This document shows positions 32,665 through 41,349 of a stretch of 64,000 nucleotides of DNA, piece by piece. Source of the stretch: Collinsella sp. 4_8_47FAA. Its GTDB lineage: Bacteria; Actinomycetota; Coriobacteriia; Coriobacteriales; Coriobacteriaceae. Position numbers and translations under genes: made by a program. Position 1 is the stretch's first letter. Every line of letters starts with the position of its first letter. Below the pieces are notes generated by a model that was not told where the DNA came from, did no database searches, and saw only the letters and a program-made list of their open reading frames with translations. The stretch spans positions 120,346-184,345 of the forward strand of contig NZ_KN214134.1 of the NCBI RefSeq assembly GCF_000763055.1. The letters are read 5' to 3'.

Positions 32665-33906
32665 CTAGGGCCTGGGCGTTCCGCAGTTGCTGCAGAACTT
32701 GCCGCCGTTTTCGCTGCCGCAGTTGGGGCAGAACCACTTGGCCGGTGCCGGGGCGGGCGCGGGACTGCCGCACTCGGGGCAGAACTTGCCGGTGTTGGTG
32801 GCACCGCAACTGCAGGTCCACGTGCCGGCCGCAGGGGCAGCGGCAGGAGCTGGTGCGGGGGCGGGAGCCGGAGCCGGCTGCGGGGCAGCCTGCTGCTGTG
32901 CCTGGCCGGCGGCGAACAGCTGGCTGGCATTCATGCCGCCCATGCCACCTGCCATGCCCATGCCCATAAAGCCTGCCATCGCGCCGTTGGGGTTGGCCGC
33001 TGCCGCGCGCATCGCATCGCTCTGGGCGCTGGCGATGTTGGCGGCTGCCATGGTGGGATCGCGCATGACCGCGGCCTTCTGCAGGTCCTTGATCATCTGC
33101 TCGTCTTCTTGCGAGGCGGCGATGGAGTTGACGCCAAAGCTCACGATCTCGACACCACGCAGGTCGCGCCAGTCGGCCGAGAGGACCTCGTTGAGCGCGC
33201 GGGCGAGCTCGGTGGTGTGACCGGGGATGGCGCTGTAGCGAATGCCCATCTCCGAGATCTTGGCAAAGGCGGGCTGCAGAGCGGTGAGCAGCTCGGACTT
33301 AAGCTGACTGTCGATCTTGTCGCGCGTGTAGCTATCGGTCACGTTGCCGCACACGTTGGTGTAGAACAGCAGCGGGTTGGTGATGCGGTACGAATACTCG
33401 CCGTTGCAGCGCACGGAGATGTCGACGTCCAAGCCAATGTTGTTATCGACCACGCGGAAGGGCACGGGCGAGGCGGTGCCGTACTTGTTGCCGATGATCT
33501 CCTTGGTGTTGATGAAGTAGACACGTTGGTCTTTGCCCGCGTCGCCGCCAAAAGTAAAGCGGCTGCCGATATTGGCGAACGTCTCCTTGATGGAGTCGCC
33601 CAGGTTGCCGCTAAAGACACTCGGCTCGCTGCCGGTGTCAAAGACAAATTCGCCAGGCTCCAGCGCGACCTCGATGATCTTGCCGTTTTGCACCACGAGC
33701 ATGCCCTGGCCGTCGTTGACGGCGATGACCGAGCCGTTGGAGATGACGTTGTCCTCGCCGCGCGTGTTGGAGCTGCGGCCGCCGGTGCGCTTGCTGCCCT
33801 TGCAGGCCAAGACGTCAGCGGGCATCGATTCGCAATAGATAAATTCCTTCCACTGGTCGGCCATGACGCCGCCGGCAGCACCCAATCCAGCTTTCAAGAG
33901 TCCCAT
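32665..33906 (-). CDS. SPFH-domain protein with C-terminal zinc ribbons (YdjI-like)
   Basis: A 413-residue protein. It opens with MGLLKAGLGAAGGVMADQWKEFIYCESMP, typical of the YdjI/virion-core-like SPFH group. The SPFH domain spans about 20-300 (LVVQNGKIIEVALEPGEFVFDTGS, then LLFYTNVCGN and GVEIVSFGVNSIA). A Met/Gly/Ala-rich stretch and a Pro-Ala linker lead to two zinc ribbons at the end (CSCGATNTGKFCPECGS, CPNCGSENGGKFCSNCG). In Bacillus subtilis the YdjI relative helps place PspA at the membrane. Here no pspA is adjacent. It is 48 bp from the next gene in the cluster. Confidence 0.88.
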   Translation of the reverse strand: MGLLKAGLGAAGGVMADQWKEFIYCESMPADVLACKGSKRTGGRSSNTRGEDNVISNGSVIAVNDGQGMLVVQNGKIIEVALEPGEFVFDTGSEPSVFSGNLGDSIKETFANIGSRFTFGGDAGKDQRVYFINTKEIIGNKYGTASPVPFRVVDNNIGLDVDISVRCNGEYSYRITNPLLFYTNVCGNVTDSYTRDKIDSQLKSELLTALQPAFAKISEMGIRYSAIPGHTTELARALNEVLSADWRDLRGVEIVSFGVNSIAASQEDEQMIKDLQKAAVMRDPTMAAANIASAQSDAMRAAAANPNGAMAGFMGMGMAGGMGGMNASQLFAAGQAQQQAAPQPAPAPAPAPAPAAAPAAGTWTCSCGATNTGKFCPECGSPAPAPAPAKWFCPNCGSENGGKFCSNCGTPRP

Positions 33907-33954
33907 GGTGATCTTCCTTTCTCGTCAAAGGCCGGGTGGTATTGGTCAGAATGG

Positions 33955-35277
33955 TTAATCGTCCTTGTTGTCCTTCATGACAACGGTGGTCTCGGTGTGG
34001 CTGAAGGTGTCGTGCTTCTCGGTCAGGTCGAGCTCGCCACAGTAGCAATCGGCGTGGGTGGCCTCGTTGGCCGTCTTGAGCTGGCCCACCAGCAGCATGT
34101 CTGCGATGATTACGATGATCAGCGGTGCAACGATGTTGATGAGGACGCCCTCGATATCAAAGGTGAGGTAGTCCGGATTGAAGGCGTTCTCGCCCATAAA
34201 GAGAATCTGGGAGAGGACAAACCCGATCACAAAGAACAGCACCGAGGCGATGGCGAGCTTGGGCTTGGAGCAGGGGAGCTCGCCGACCATGCGACCGGTC
34301 TGGCCGTTCATGGCAAACAGATAACTCTTGCCGTTCCACGAGGTGGAAAGCATCCACACGGGAAACAGGGCGTAGTCGCTGTCTTCCCAGGTGTAGTCGA
34401 GCTGCTTGCTTTCGACCGTGGCGTCGTCATACTCGTCGACGACGGTCTCGCGCAGGGCCGAGATCGTACTTTCTTCCATGCGGCGCTCGGCGCGCGCCTT
34501 GCAGGTTTCGCAATCCTCGTCGTAGCGGTTGGCGATGTAGCCGGGCATATACGCGACCGAAAACGGGCGCAGCGCATCGTAGTCAAACGGCTCGATGGCG
34601 TCCATGTGGCCGTCGGGCATCTTGGACGATCCGTCGACGGGCACGCGCTCAAACGAGATATTGCCTTTACGGTAGGCGTCGTAGTGGTCGGTGGTCGTGA
34701 CGGTGCGATCGGATTCCTCAGTCACGGTCTCGTTGGTCGCATCAAAGCACACTTCGCCGTCTACGCGGGCGCCGTAAAGCCAAAACGGCACGTAAACGCC
34801 TTGGACTTCGTCGATATGGTTGCCGGTGACAAAGCTCTTGGGCAGCAGGATCTTGCCCTTGTAGTGTTCCTTGAGTGCGGCCGTGACGTCATCGCGCCCG
34901 AGCTTAAACGGAATCACCAGGTCGGGTGAGAAGTCGCCAGAGAGCTGGCCGGGTGCCACGGCGGAGTTACCGCAGTACGGGCAGGTGGTGACGGCGACGG
35001 TGCCGTCGGACACGAGCTCGGCGCCGCACGACGAGCAGATGTAGCCGGCGTTTTGGGCCAGCTCCTGCACGGCATCGTCGACAGCAGGCTTGGGGGCCGC
35101 GGCTGCGGCATCGGCTTTGGCATCTGCCTTGTCCTGGCGCTCGCGATAGAGGGCCTCGACTTCTTCGACTTCAAAGCGCGAGTCACAGTAGTCGCAGACG
35201 AGCTTTTGCTCGGCGCTGGCAAAATGCAAGGGGCCACCGCAGGCAGGGCACTGATAGTTAACGCTCTCGAAGGCCAT
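33955..35277 (-). CDS. zinc-ribbon membrane protein (YdjG-like)
   Basis: A 440-residue protein with two TFIIB-like zinc ribbons at the N-terminus (CPACGGPLHFASAEQKLVCDYC, 9-31, and CSSCGAELVSDGTVAVTTCPYC, 80-101). A soluble domain with repeated WLYG/FPVWML-type segments follows, then two membrane helices near 355-415 (ASVLFFVIGFVLSQILFM and NIVAPLIIVIIADMLLV). It resembles Bacillus YdjG, which forms a membrane complex with the SPFH protein YdjI. Its order next to the SPFH gene supports that pairing. ATG 35277 follows GAAAGGA. Confidence 0.83.
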   Translation of the reverse strand: MAFESVNYQCPACGGPLHFASAEQKLVCDYCDSRFEVEEVEALYRERQDKADAKADAAAAAPKPAVDDAVQELAQNAGYICSSCGAELVSDGTVAVTTCPYCGNSAVAPGQLSGDFSPDLVIPFKLGRDDVTAALKEHYKGKILLPKSFVTGNHIDEVQGVYVPFWLYGARVDGEVCFDATNETVTEESDRTVTTTDHYDAYRKGNISFERVPVDGSSKMPDGHMDAIEPFDYDALRPFSVAYMPGYIANRYDEDCETCKARAERRMEESTISALRETVVDEYDDATVESKQLDYTWEDSDYALFPVWMLSTSWNGKSYLFAMNGQTGRMVGELPCSKPKLAIASVLFFVIGFVLSQILFMGENAFNPDYLTFDIEGVLINIVAPLIIVIIADMLLVGQLKTANEATHADCYCGELDLTEKHDTFSHTETTVVMKDNKDD

Positions 35278-35301
35278 GATCGGTCCTTTCGCTGCCGGAG
35301 G

Positions 35302-36039
35302 CTATGCGCCGATGGCGCCGCCGCAGTATTCGCAGCGCCCACTGGCATCGGGAATGGTGGTGGCTCCGCAGAAGGGGCAGGTCACCGCGGTCTTGGGGGC
35401 CTTGGCGGCCACGACGCTGTCGCGCGTCTCCTGGCGCAGCTGCACCAGCGCGTCGCGGACCTCGGTTGCCTGGCGCTTGGCCTCGCGGTATTCGATGGAG
35501 CCGCGCTGATCGATGGTGGAGTCGTTCACGCGCAGGTTGATTTCGGTAAAGTACGGCGTGTTGACGTGGATGGTCAGATTAAAGTCGTAATCCAGGTCGT
35601 AGCGCGGCGGGTTGTAGCTCTCGCGCTCGCCGTCCTTGGTCTCGCGATAGATCTCGGTGCGATGCTCGTCGATATCCATATCGCAGCCGAGTACCTGCGA
35701 GAACTCGATGATGTCGGGATTGGCGTCGCGCCAGCGGCTCTGCGAAGTGATGATCAGCAGGCCCGCGTCCTCATCGAGCATGATATTGGTGCGCCCGGCA
35801 GAAAGCGTGCGCGTGGGGTTGAACGAAGACAGGCGCTCGGCGTTGGCCTCGCGGTAGGCGAGTTGCTCACGGATGTCGTCCGCGGTGCTGGAGCGATAGC
35901 CGTGAAAGTAGGGGGAGAGCTTGCCGGCGCACTCTTTGCACAGGTAGCCTTCATTGATTTTTGTCTTACCTAGAAGTCCCAGCTCGGTACCGCAAATCGC
36001 GCACTCTTTCTTCTCGAACATCTTGTCAAAGAAACCCAT
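35302..36039 (-). CDS. DUF4428/zinc-ribbon protein
   Basis: A 245-residue, apparently cytoplasmic protein. A DUF4428 zinc finger lies at the N-terminus (CAICGTELGLLGKTKINEGYLCKEC, 17-41). The middle is a beta-rich domain (about 85-180, with DEDAGLLIITSQSRW and FNLTIHVNTPYFTEINLRV), and a zinc ribbon closes the C-terminus (CPFCGATTIPDASGRCEYCG). It is the first gene of the minus-strand cluster, 24 bp before the YdjG-like gene, with a good GGGAGGCAG ribosome site. Its role is unknown; it may be a chaperone-like or adaptor member of the complex. Confidence 0.85.
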   Translation of the reverse strand: MGFFDKMFEKKECAICGTELGLLGKTKINEGYLCKECAGKLSPYFHGYRSSTADDIREQLAYREANAERLSSFNPTRTLSAGRTNIMLDEDAGLLIITSQSRWRDANPDIIEFSQVLGCDMDIDEHRTEIYRETKDGERESYNPPRYDLDYDFNLTIHVNTPYFTEINLRVNDSTIDQRGSIEYREAKRQATEVRDALVQLRQETRDSVVAAKAPKTAVTCPFCGATTIPDASGRCEYCGGAIGA

Positions 36040-36157
36040 GGCTGCCTCCCATCAACTGGTAGCGTGTGTCACTTTTGATGATGGGGGAGTGCGCGATCCT
36101 TCGCGATACCCAGACGGCTCAAGGAGTCTCCACAGCTGGGACACATGGCCCATTTTT

Positions 36158-36231
36158 GACTAGTCGCCGGGGACGTTCTTAAACGACTAGTCGCTGGGCG
36201 CCACTCATTGGGGACGTACTTAAATGAGTGG
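36158..36231. repeat. two tandem 13-nt-core hairpins (GGGGAC family)
   Basis: Copy 1 has arms GACTAGTCG/CGACTAGTC (36158-36166, 36184-36192) around a 17-nt interval containing GGGGACGTTCTTA. Copy 2 has arms CCACTCATT/AATGAGTGG (36201-36209, 36223-36231) around GGGGACGTACTTA. They lie upstream of the DUF4428 gene. The remainder of 36040-36416 shows no gene. Confidence 0.85.
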
Positions 36232-36416
36232 TAGTTGGAGACACTCCCTGCCGAGCTTGAGGCCGCGCGTGTCCCTTCTGGTCCATGAGGCTCAAAACCG
36301 CGGCGTGATGTGGACGGCTGGGGTCAAATTTGCAGCATTTCGAGCTCGGCTTCGATATTGAGACTGGTTCTTTATTAAAATAGATTTCCAGACAATTGAG
36401 CGGCTGGGGGTTAACC

Positions 36417-37961
36417 ATGAGGGACATGGGAGACACAACCGCATATTTGCGTCGAGGCATTCGGGAGATTATATGCCTGGCGCTGTTCTTCTTCACGTTT
36501 TTGGCGTGCGAGTATCTTTTTGATGTGCGCATGGCCGAGTTCGTGTCTCCGAACGAGGTCGTTATTTATGAGAGCCTTGTCATCGGCGCGAGCGTGATTG
36601 GCTTCTTTGTGCGTCCCATTCTGTACTATCGCCGTCCCCATGCCATTGAAGCAACGAGTGACGTCACGGGCGTTTTGCTGGTGGCGGCATTGCTGCTGTT
36701 GATTATGGCGGTTCAGGTTGAGGTGGTAATTGCCGGCGGTTTGGTGGCGTGCTGCGCGCTGGGCTACTGCGGATCGACTGCCCACGCAAACTTTGCGCGG
36801 CGCTTTGCACGGACGCCCTGCTTGGCGCGTGCGGCTGCACTTTCCTACGCCATGGGCGTTCTGGTGCAGGTGCTCAACCACATGGTGATGCCTGCCGGCA
36901 TTCCTCAGCAGGCTGTTCTGGTCGTCTGCGCGATCGCGCAGGTGGCGTCGCTCCACGGTGCCCGACGCGCCAAGCTGCGCGACGAGTCCGATCCCAGCTT
37001 TGAACCCAGTGTTGCCGGGCTTTCGGTAGATGCTCTGGAATATGGCGCCAAGTGGCATGACGATCCCGAGGCAAAGGCGGCATTCCGCCGCACTGCAGCT
37101 CGCTTGACCGTGGCGACAGCGTATCTTTCCGGCGTATTCGCCGCTCTCAACGCGGGCCTCGCGACCCTGCATGCTACCGGAGCCGTTGATTTGGGTGACT
37201 GGCCGCGCCTGCTGCTTGTCGTGAGCTCGTTGGCCGCCGGCGTCCTATTTGACCTGCGCGGCCGTTCGTATATGAATATCGGCATGACATGCGCCGCCAT
37301 GTTGTCTACGCTTTCGTTCTTTGTGCTCATCGTCGATGGCAATGGCGGCAACGAGCTTGCTGCCACGATCATCTTTTATCTGGGCTCGGGCTTTTTCGTG
37401 GTGTTCTTTACCACAAAATATGCCGCCGTCTCGCTCTATGCGCGCTGGTCATATTTTTGGCCGTGCATGGGTCGCGTCGTCAACAACGTGTGCTCGATGT
37501 TCGTGACGGCGCCGGCAGTGGCGATTATCTCGAGTCAAAACGTGCTGGCTGCGGTCGGTGCGGCGCTCGTGATGTTTGTGGGCATTGCGATTACGCTGCT
37601 GGGGCAGTTGGGGCAACGAGCCGATGATGCCGCGATGCGGGACGGACTGCCGCTTGCCACCGACGATCTTGGTGGGGATCTTGCGCCCACATGCTCCGAC
37701 CCCGAGCCCGTGGAGGCAGCGGAGCTCACGTCCGATGAACGCCTTGATGCCTTCGTCGCCACCTTTGGGCTTACAGAGCGCGAGCGCGATATTCTTGAGG
37801 TCTTGGTCGTTTCGGACCAGAGCGTTCAGGACATCGCCACAACGCTCTTTCTTTCGCGCTCCACGCTCTATCGCCACATTTCCTCGATCAACAAAAAGGC
37901 CGGTACCGCCTCGCGTGTGGCCCTTATCAACTTCTTCTGGTCCTGGACACCCAAGGACTAG
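36417..37961 (+). CDS. membrane-embedded LuxR-family transcriptional regulator
   Basis: A 514-residue protein with about twelve hydrophobic helices in residues 15-415 and a LuxR-type HTH at the end (FGLTERERDILEVLVVSDQSVQDIATTLFLSRSTLYRHISSINKKAG, about 445-500). This one-component membrane-sensor architecture is expanded in Coriobacteriia such as Eggerthella and Gordonibacter. It probably senses a compound in or through the membrane and controls nearby genes. ATG 36417 follows GGGGG; ATG 36426 is also possible. The upstream region is A+T-rich (TTATTAAAATAG near 36372-36383), fitting a promoter. No target is obvious; the Mg ATPase gene is convergent. Confidence 0.88.
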   Translation: MRDMGDTTAYLRRGIREIICLALFFFTFLACEYLFDVRMAEFVSPNEVVIYESLVIGASVIGFFVRPILYYRRPHAIEATSDVTGVLLVAALLLLIMAVQVEVVIAGGLVACCALGYCGSTAHANFARRFARTPCLARAAALSYAMGVLVQVLNHMVMPAGIPQQAVLVVCAIAQVASLHGARRAKLRDESDPSFEPSVAGLSVDALEYGAKWHDDPEAKAAFRRTAARLTVATAYLSGVFAALNAGLATLHATGAVDLGDWPRLLLVVSSLAAGVLFDLRGRSYMNIGMTCAAMLSTLSFFVLIVDGNGGNELAATIIFYLGSGFFVVFFTTKYAAVSLYARWSYFWPCMGRVVNNVCSMFVTAPAVAIISSQNVLAAVGAALVMFVGIAITLLGQLGQRADDAAMRDGLPLATDDLGGDLAPTCSDPEPVEAAELTSDERLDAFVATFGLTERERDILEVLVVSDQSVQDIATTLFLSRSTLYRHISSINKKAGTASRVALINFFWSWTPKD

Positions 37962-37977
37962 CTAATCTCCCAATAAG

Positions 37978-38040
37978 TTGCGGTGGAATAGTCCCTAAAT
38001 TAAAGTCACGGGGCTTTAAACAGGAACTATTTCACCGCAA
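37978..38040. repeat. 63-nt hairpin, copy 1
   Basis: Arms of 19 nt, starting TTGCGGTGGAATAGT and ending ACTATTTCACCGCAA, flank a 25-nt loop with AAA...TTTAAAC at its edges. It starts 16 bases after the LuxR-regulator stop. A second 63-nt copy lies at 60158-60220, 19 bases after the niaR stop. Bases 38041-38143, up to the mgtA stop, are a low-complexity GGC/GGCAAC-rich stretch with no gene. Confidence 0.85.
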
Positions 38041-38143
38041 TTGCTGGGGGGGATAGACTGCGGCGGCGGCAGAGGCAACGGCAGCGGCGTTGGCAGCTGT
38101 GGTAGTGGCAACGGCAGCTGGCAGGGTGTTTTCCGTCTACTTG

Positions 38144-40912
38144 CTACAGCAGCTCGCCGTGGCGGGCAATGTAGCGGCGCTTTGCCAGCTGGGTGAGCGC
38201 GATATAGGCGGTAACGATGCCAATGAGCAGCCCAAAAAAGCTCGCGGGCAGCGGCATGAGGCCGAGCGCATCGGCGATGGGGCTTGCCGGCAGCCAGGTG
38301 ACGAGCGCCAGGCCCAGCACGGTAAGAACGCACAATGCGGGCGCGGCGTGGTCGCGCGGGCTCGGCAGATGCGGGGAGCGCAACATGTGGACCACGAGTG
38401 TCTGCGACCACATGGACTCGACAAACCAGCCGCTCTGGAAGAGCGCAGCAAAGGTCGCCATACCCGCGACGTCGCCCGCGGCGGCAAGCTCGGACCAGCT
38501 TGCGTCCACGGCGGCGGGGCACACGACAAAGAAGAGCGCGGCGAAGGTCACGATGTCAAACAGCAAGCTCACGGGGCCCAGCTCGAGCATAAAGCCCTTG
38601 ATGGATGCGGCGTCCCAGGCACGCGGGCGGGCAGTCCAGGCGTCATCGACGGTGTCCCACGGCAGTGCGATGCACACGATCTCGTAGACCAGCGACAGCA
38701 GTACCAGCTGCAGGGCGCTCATGGGCAAAAACGGCAAGAACAGGCTCGCGACGGTCACGGACAGCACATTGCCAAAGTTGGAGCTCACCGTGGTCTTGAG
38801 GTACTTGAGCAGGTTGCCGTAAGTGCGGCGGCCTTCGATGATGCCGCGCTCGAGCACGCCCAGGTCCTTCTGAAGCAAGATGATATCGGCGGATTCCTTG
38901 GCAATATCGACGGCCGAATCGACCGAGATGCCGCAATCGCTCGCACGCATGGCGGCGGCGTCGTTGATGCCGTCGCCCATAAAGCCCACGGTGTGGCCGA
39001 GCATCTCGCGCATGACACGTACCAGGCGCGCCTTCTGCAGCGGCGAGAGCTTGGCGAAGAGGTGGGTTTTCTCGGTGCGCTCGGCAAGTTCGGCGTCATC
39101 GAGCGCATCGATCTCGGAGCCGAGCAAGACGTTGCTCGCATCGATACCAATCTGCTCGCAGACGGTGGCGGCGACGCGGTCGTTGTCGCCGGTTAGGACC
39201 TTGACCGCCACGCCCTTGGCCTCGAGGGTGGCGACGGCGCCCGCGGCACTTGCTTTGGGCGGATCGAGGAAGGCCAAAAAGCCCATCAGCACCATGTCGC
39301 ACTCGTCAGCGATGCCAAACTCGCCCACGCAGCGCGGATTGGTCTTCTGCGCCACGGCAATTACGCGTAGGCCCTCAGCGTTAAGTCCGACGATCTGCTT
39401 GCGAATCTGGGCGAGCTTCTCGTCGGTGAGCGGCTGAGCGATGCCATCGATCTCGACAAAGGAGCAGATCTCGAGCATTTCCTCGGCAGCGCCCTTGGTA
39501 ACCATCTGGGTTTTGCCTTGGGCGTCGGCGACAACTACGCTCAGGCGACGGCGCGAGAAATCGAAGGGAACCTCGTCGACCTTGGTATAGCGGTCGCGCA
39601 GACTCTGGCCCAGTATAGAATCGGGCACGACGGTCGAGGGCGTCACATCGGCACGGTCGATTACGGCCAGGTCGATAAGGTTTTTGAGGCCGGTTTGGAA
39701 GAAGCTATTCAAAAATGCATGGCGCAGCACGCGTGCGTCTTCGTTGCCGTCGGTGCTGAGATAGCGCTCGAGCACGATGCAGTCTTCGGTGAGGGTGCCG
39801 GTCTTGTCGCAGCACAGGACGTCCATCGCGCCGAGGTTTTGAATCGCCGGCAGCTCCTTGACGATAACCTGGCGACGGGCGAGGTCCTTGGCGCCCTGCG
39901 ATAGGCTCGTGGTCACGATGACGGGAAGCATCTGCGGCGTGATGCCCACGGCCACGCTCGTGGCGAACAGCAGCGCGTCGATGACGTTGCCCTTGGTGGC
40001 GGCGTTGATGGCAAAGACGGCCGGCGCCATAACGAGCATCAGGCGCACCAGCAGCATGGAGACGCTCGAGACGCCGCGGTCAAACGCGCTCTTTTCGCCG
40101 CGCCCGTTGAGCATCTTGGCGATGCCGCCCAGGTAGGTGTCCGAGCCGGTGGCAACGACAAGCGCCATGGCGGCGCCGTTTTGCACGGAGGTGCCGGTAA
40201 AGACGATATTCTTGCAGGCAGAGAGTGGCAGTGCGGAGCCGTCGGCGCCCTCGACGACGGTGACGGCGGTGGTCTTCTCGACGGCCTCGCTCTCGCCGGT
40301 GAGTGCGGACTCGATCACAAACAGGTCGCGCGCGGTGATGATGCGGGCATCTGCCGGCACCATATCGCCGGCAGAGAGACGGATTACATCGCCGGGGACG
40401 AGCTCGTCGAAGGGGATCTCGATGCGCTCGCCGTCGCGCAGGGCGGTGCAAGTGTTGGAGACCAGGTCCTTGAGGGCCTCGGCCGCATTGCCGCTGCGGG
40501 CTTCCTGGATAAACTTCATGCCGCCCGATACCAGCAGCATGGTGCCGATGACGATGACCGTGGAGGGGTCGCGCTGCGGTTCGGGCACGGCGAGCACGTC
40601 GATGTAGAGCGAGACCAGTGCGAGCGCGGCGAGGATGCCGGCGAAGGGATCGATGAACGCGTCGGCGATGCGGCGGGCGAGCGTTTTGGTCGTTGCCTCG
40701 ATGGTGTTGGGGCCGACGGCGTTCAGGCGTTCAGTTGCCTGCTCGACGGTGAGGCCGTTTGCCGTGGCGTCAAGCAGTACGAGGGCGTCCTCGGCACTAT
40801 GGGTGGCGGCGAATATGGTGTTCTTGGACAGGCCGGTATGAGCGGCAGGGCGCGCCGTGCGGCGGCGCTTGGAGATGGCTTCGAGTACCGTGACGGTTTT
40901 GAGCATCAGCAT
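38144..40912 (-). CDS. mgtA: magnesium-translocating P-type ATPase
   Basis: A 922-residue P3B-type ATPase that would import Mg2+ using ATP. Visible landmarks are the actuator motif LTGESEAVEK, the ion-site helix VGITPQMLPVIVTTSLSQGA, phosphorylation motif CCDKTGTLTEDC, KGAAEEML in the nucleotide domain, LTGDNDRVA and the hinge GFMGDGINDAAAMRASDCG. The C-terminal helices include VSSNFGNVLSVTVASLFLPFLPMSALQLVLLSLVYEI, which is characteristic of MgtA/MgtB. ATG 40912 is preceded by AAGGAGGA. The gene is preceded by a roughly 270-nt leader with a short upstream ORF and hairpins. Confidence 0.95.
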   Translation of the reverse strand: MLMLKTVTVLEAISKRRRTARPAAHTGLSKNTIFAATHSAEDALVLLDATANGLTVEQATERLNAVGPNTIEATTKTLARRIADAFIDPFAGILAALALVSLYIDVLAVPEPQRDPSTVIVIGTMLLVSGGMKFIQEARSGNAAEALKDLVSNTCTALRDGERIEIPFDELVPGDVIRLSAGDMVPADARIITARDLFVIESALTGESEAVEKTTAVTVVEGADGSALPLSACKNIVFTGTSVQNGAAMALVVATGSDTYLGGIAKMLNGRGEKSAFDRGVSSVSMLLVRLMLVMAPAVFAINAATKGNVIDALLFATSVAVGITPQMLPVIVTTSLSQGAKDLARRQVIVKELPAIQNLGAMDVLCCDKTGTLTEDCIVLERYLSTDGNEDARVLRHAFLNSFFQTGLKNLIDLAVIDRADVTPSTVVPDSILGQSLRDRYTKVDEVPFDFSRRRLSVVVADAQGKTQMVTKGAAEEMLEICSFVEIDGIAQPLTDEKLAQIRKQIVGLNAEGLRVIAVAQKTNPRCVGEFGIADECDMVLMGFLAFLDPPKASAAGAVATLEAKGVAVKVLTGDNDRVAATVCEQIGIDASNVLLGSEIDALDDAELAERTEKTHLFAKLSPLQKARLVRVMREMLGHTVGFMGDGINDAAAMRASDCGISVDSAVDIAKESADIILLQKDLGVLERGIIEGRRTYGNLLKYLKTTVSSNFGNVLSVTVASLFLPFLPMSALQLVLLSLVYEIVCIALPWDTVDDAWTARPRAWDAASIKGFMLELGPVSLLFDIVTFAALFFVVCPAAVDASWSELAAAGDVAGMATFAALFQSGWFVESMWSQTLVVHMLRSPHLPSPRDHAAPALCVLTVLGLALVTWLPASPIADALGLMPLPASFFGLLIGIVTAYIALTQLAKRRYIARHGELL

Positions 40913-40960
40913 AGGGTCCTCCTTGTTGAGGGGAGTTAGCGTACGTGTCGTATTTGCTTC

Positions 40961-41028
40961 AAAAAACCTAGATGTCGCTCACGTCAAGCTCTTGAGCCCA
41001 CAAAGGGTGCAGCGCGCCTTTGCGGTGG
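40961..41028 (-). promoter_or_regulatory. hairpins in the mgtA leader, possible attenuator
   Basis: Read on the minus strand between the leader ORF and mgtA: CCACCGCAAAGG (41028-41017) pairs with CCCTTTGTGG (41007-40998), then GCTCA/TGAGC (40997-40993, 40981-40977), then a T6 run at 40966-40961. The first hairpin shares its arms with the 49-nt repeat at 27473-27521. The arrangement fits transcription attenuation or translation-coupled control, but the T-run is ten bases from the stem. Confidence 0.4.
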
Positions 41029-41051
41029 TTTTGGCGATCTGCCGGTGGCGT

Positions 41052-41123
41052 TTATGCGTGTGCGGAGTCCTCGCGGCGTGCCGAGGGCGACATGCAGGTT
41101 TTTCGACTAGGACTGCCTTCCAT
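41052..41123 (-). CDS. putative 23-residue mgtA leader peptide
   Basis: A short ORF, MEGSPSRKTCMSPSARREDS plus three residues, lies about 140 nt upstream of mgtA on the same strand. Its ATG (41123) follows a near-ideal TTTAGGAGGTGTGCC ribosome site, better than most genes here. It encodes two prolines and several serine/arginine codons. In enterobacteria a short Pro-rich leader ORF (mgtL) controls mgtA by ribosome stalling when Mg2+ is low; a similar role is inferred from position, not from sequence similarity. Nothing else suggests it is a structural gene. Confidence 0.5.
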   Translation of the reverse strand: MEGSPSRKTCMSPSARREDSAHA

Positions 41124-41190
41124 GGCACACCTCCTAAAGGCTGAGCGCAGCGCGCTTTGGGTATCTCGTACCCCTTTTTAATCCGCCCGT

Positions 41191-41219
41191 ATTCTTGATG
41201 AGGGGGTTTGACATGTCAA
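41191..41219 (-). promoter_or_regulatory. mgtA promoter with palindromic TTGACATGTCAA
   Basis: A perfect 12-bp palindrome TTGACATGTCAA (41208-41219) provides a consensus -35 on the minus strand; AAGAAT (41196-41191) lies 17 bp downstream as -10. GGGG/CCCC flank the palindrome, so it may also be an operator. It sits between mgtA and pyrE; the remaining bases to 41349 show only the pyrE ribosome site GAGAGGAG. Confidence 0.55.
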
Positions 41220-41349
41220 CCCCATTGTTCGGAAAACCATTCCCCCTGACAAAGCCTTTACAGAATGCCGTGGCCCCAAAGCGCGCCCGCATCGACGCTT
41301 CGCCTGCGCTAAACTGGAAGGCACGTACGCGATTACGAGAGGAGCCCGC

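Noticed and set aside
32575-34929. 784-codon open frame on the plus strand
   Set aside because: Antisense to the SPFH and zinc-ribbon genes, whose cysteine motifs are clear on the minus strand.
38041-38143. GGCAAC-rich repeat stretch before the mgtA stop
   Set aside because: It looks like a short degenerate low-complexity tract without fixed unit length, so I do not call it a tandem repeat.
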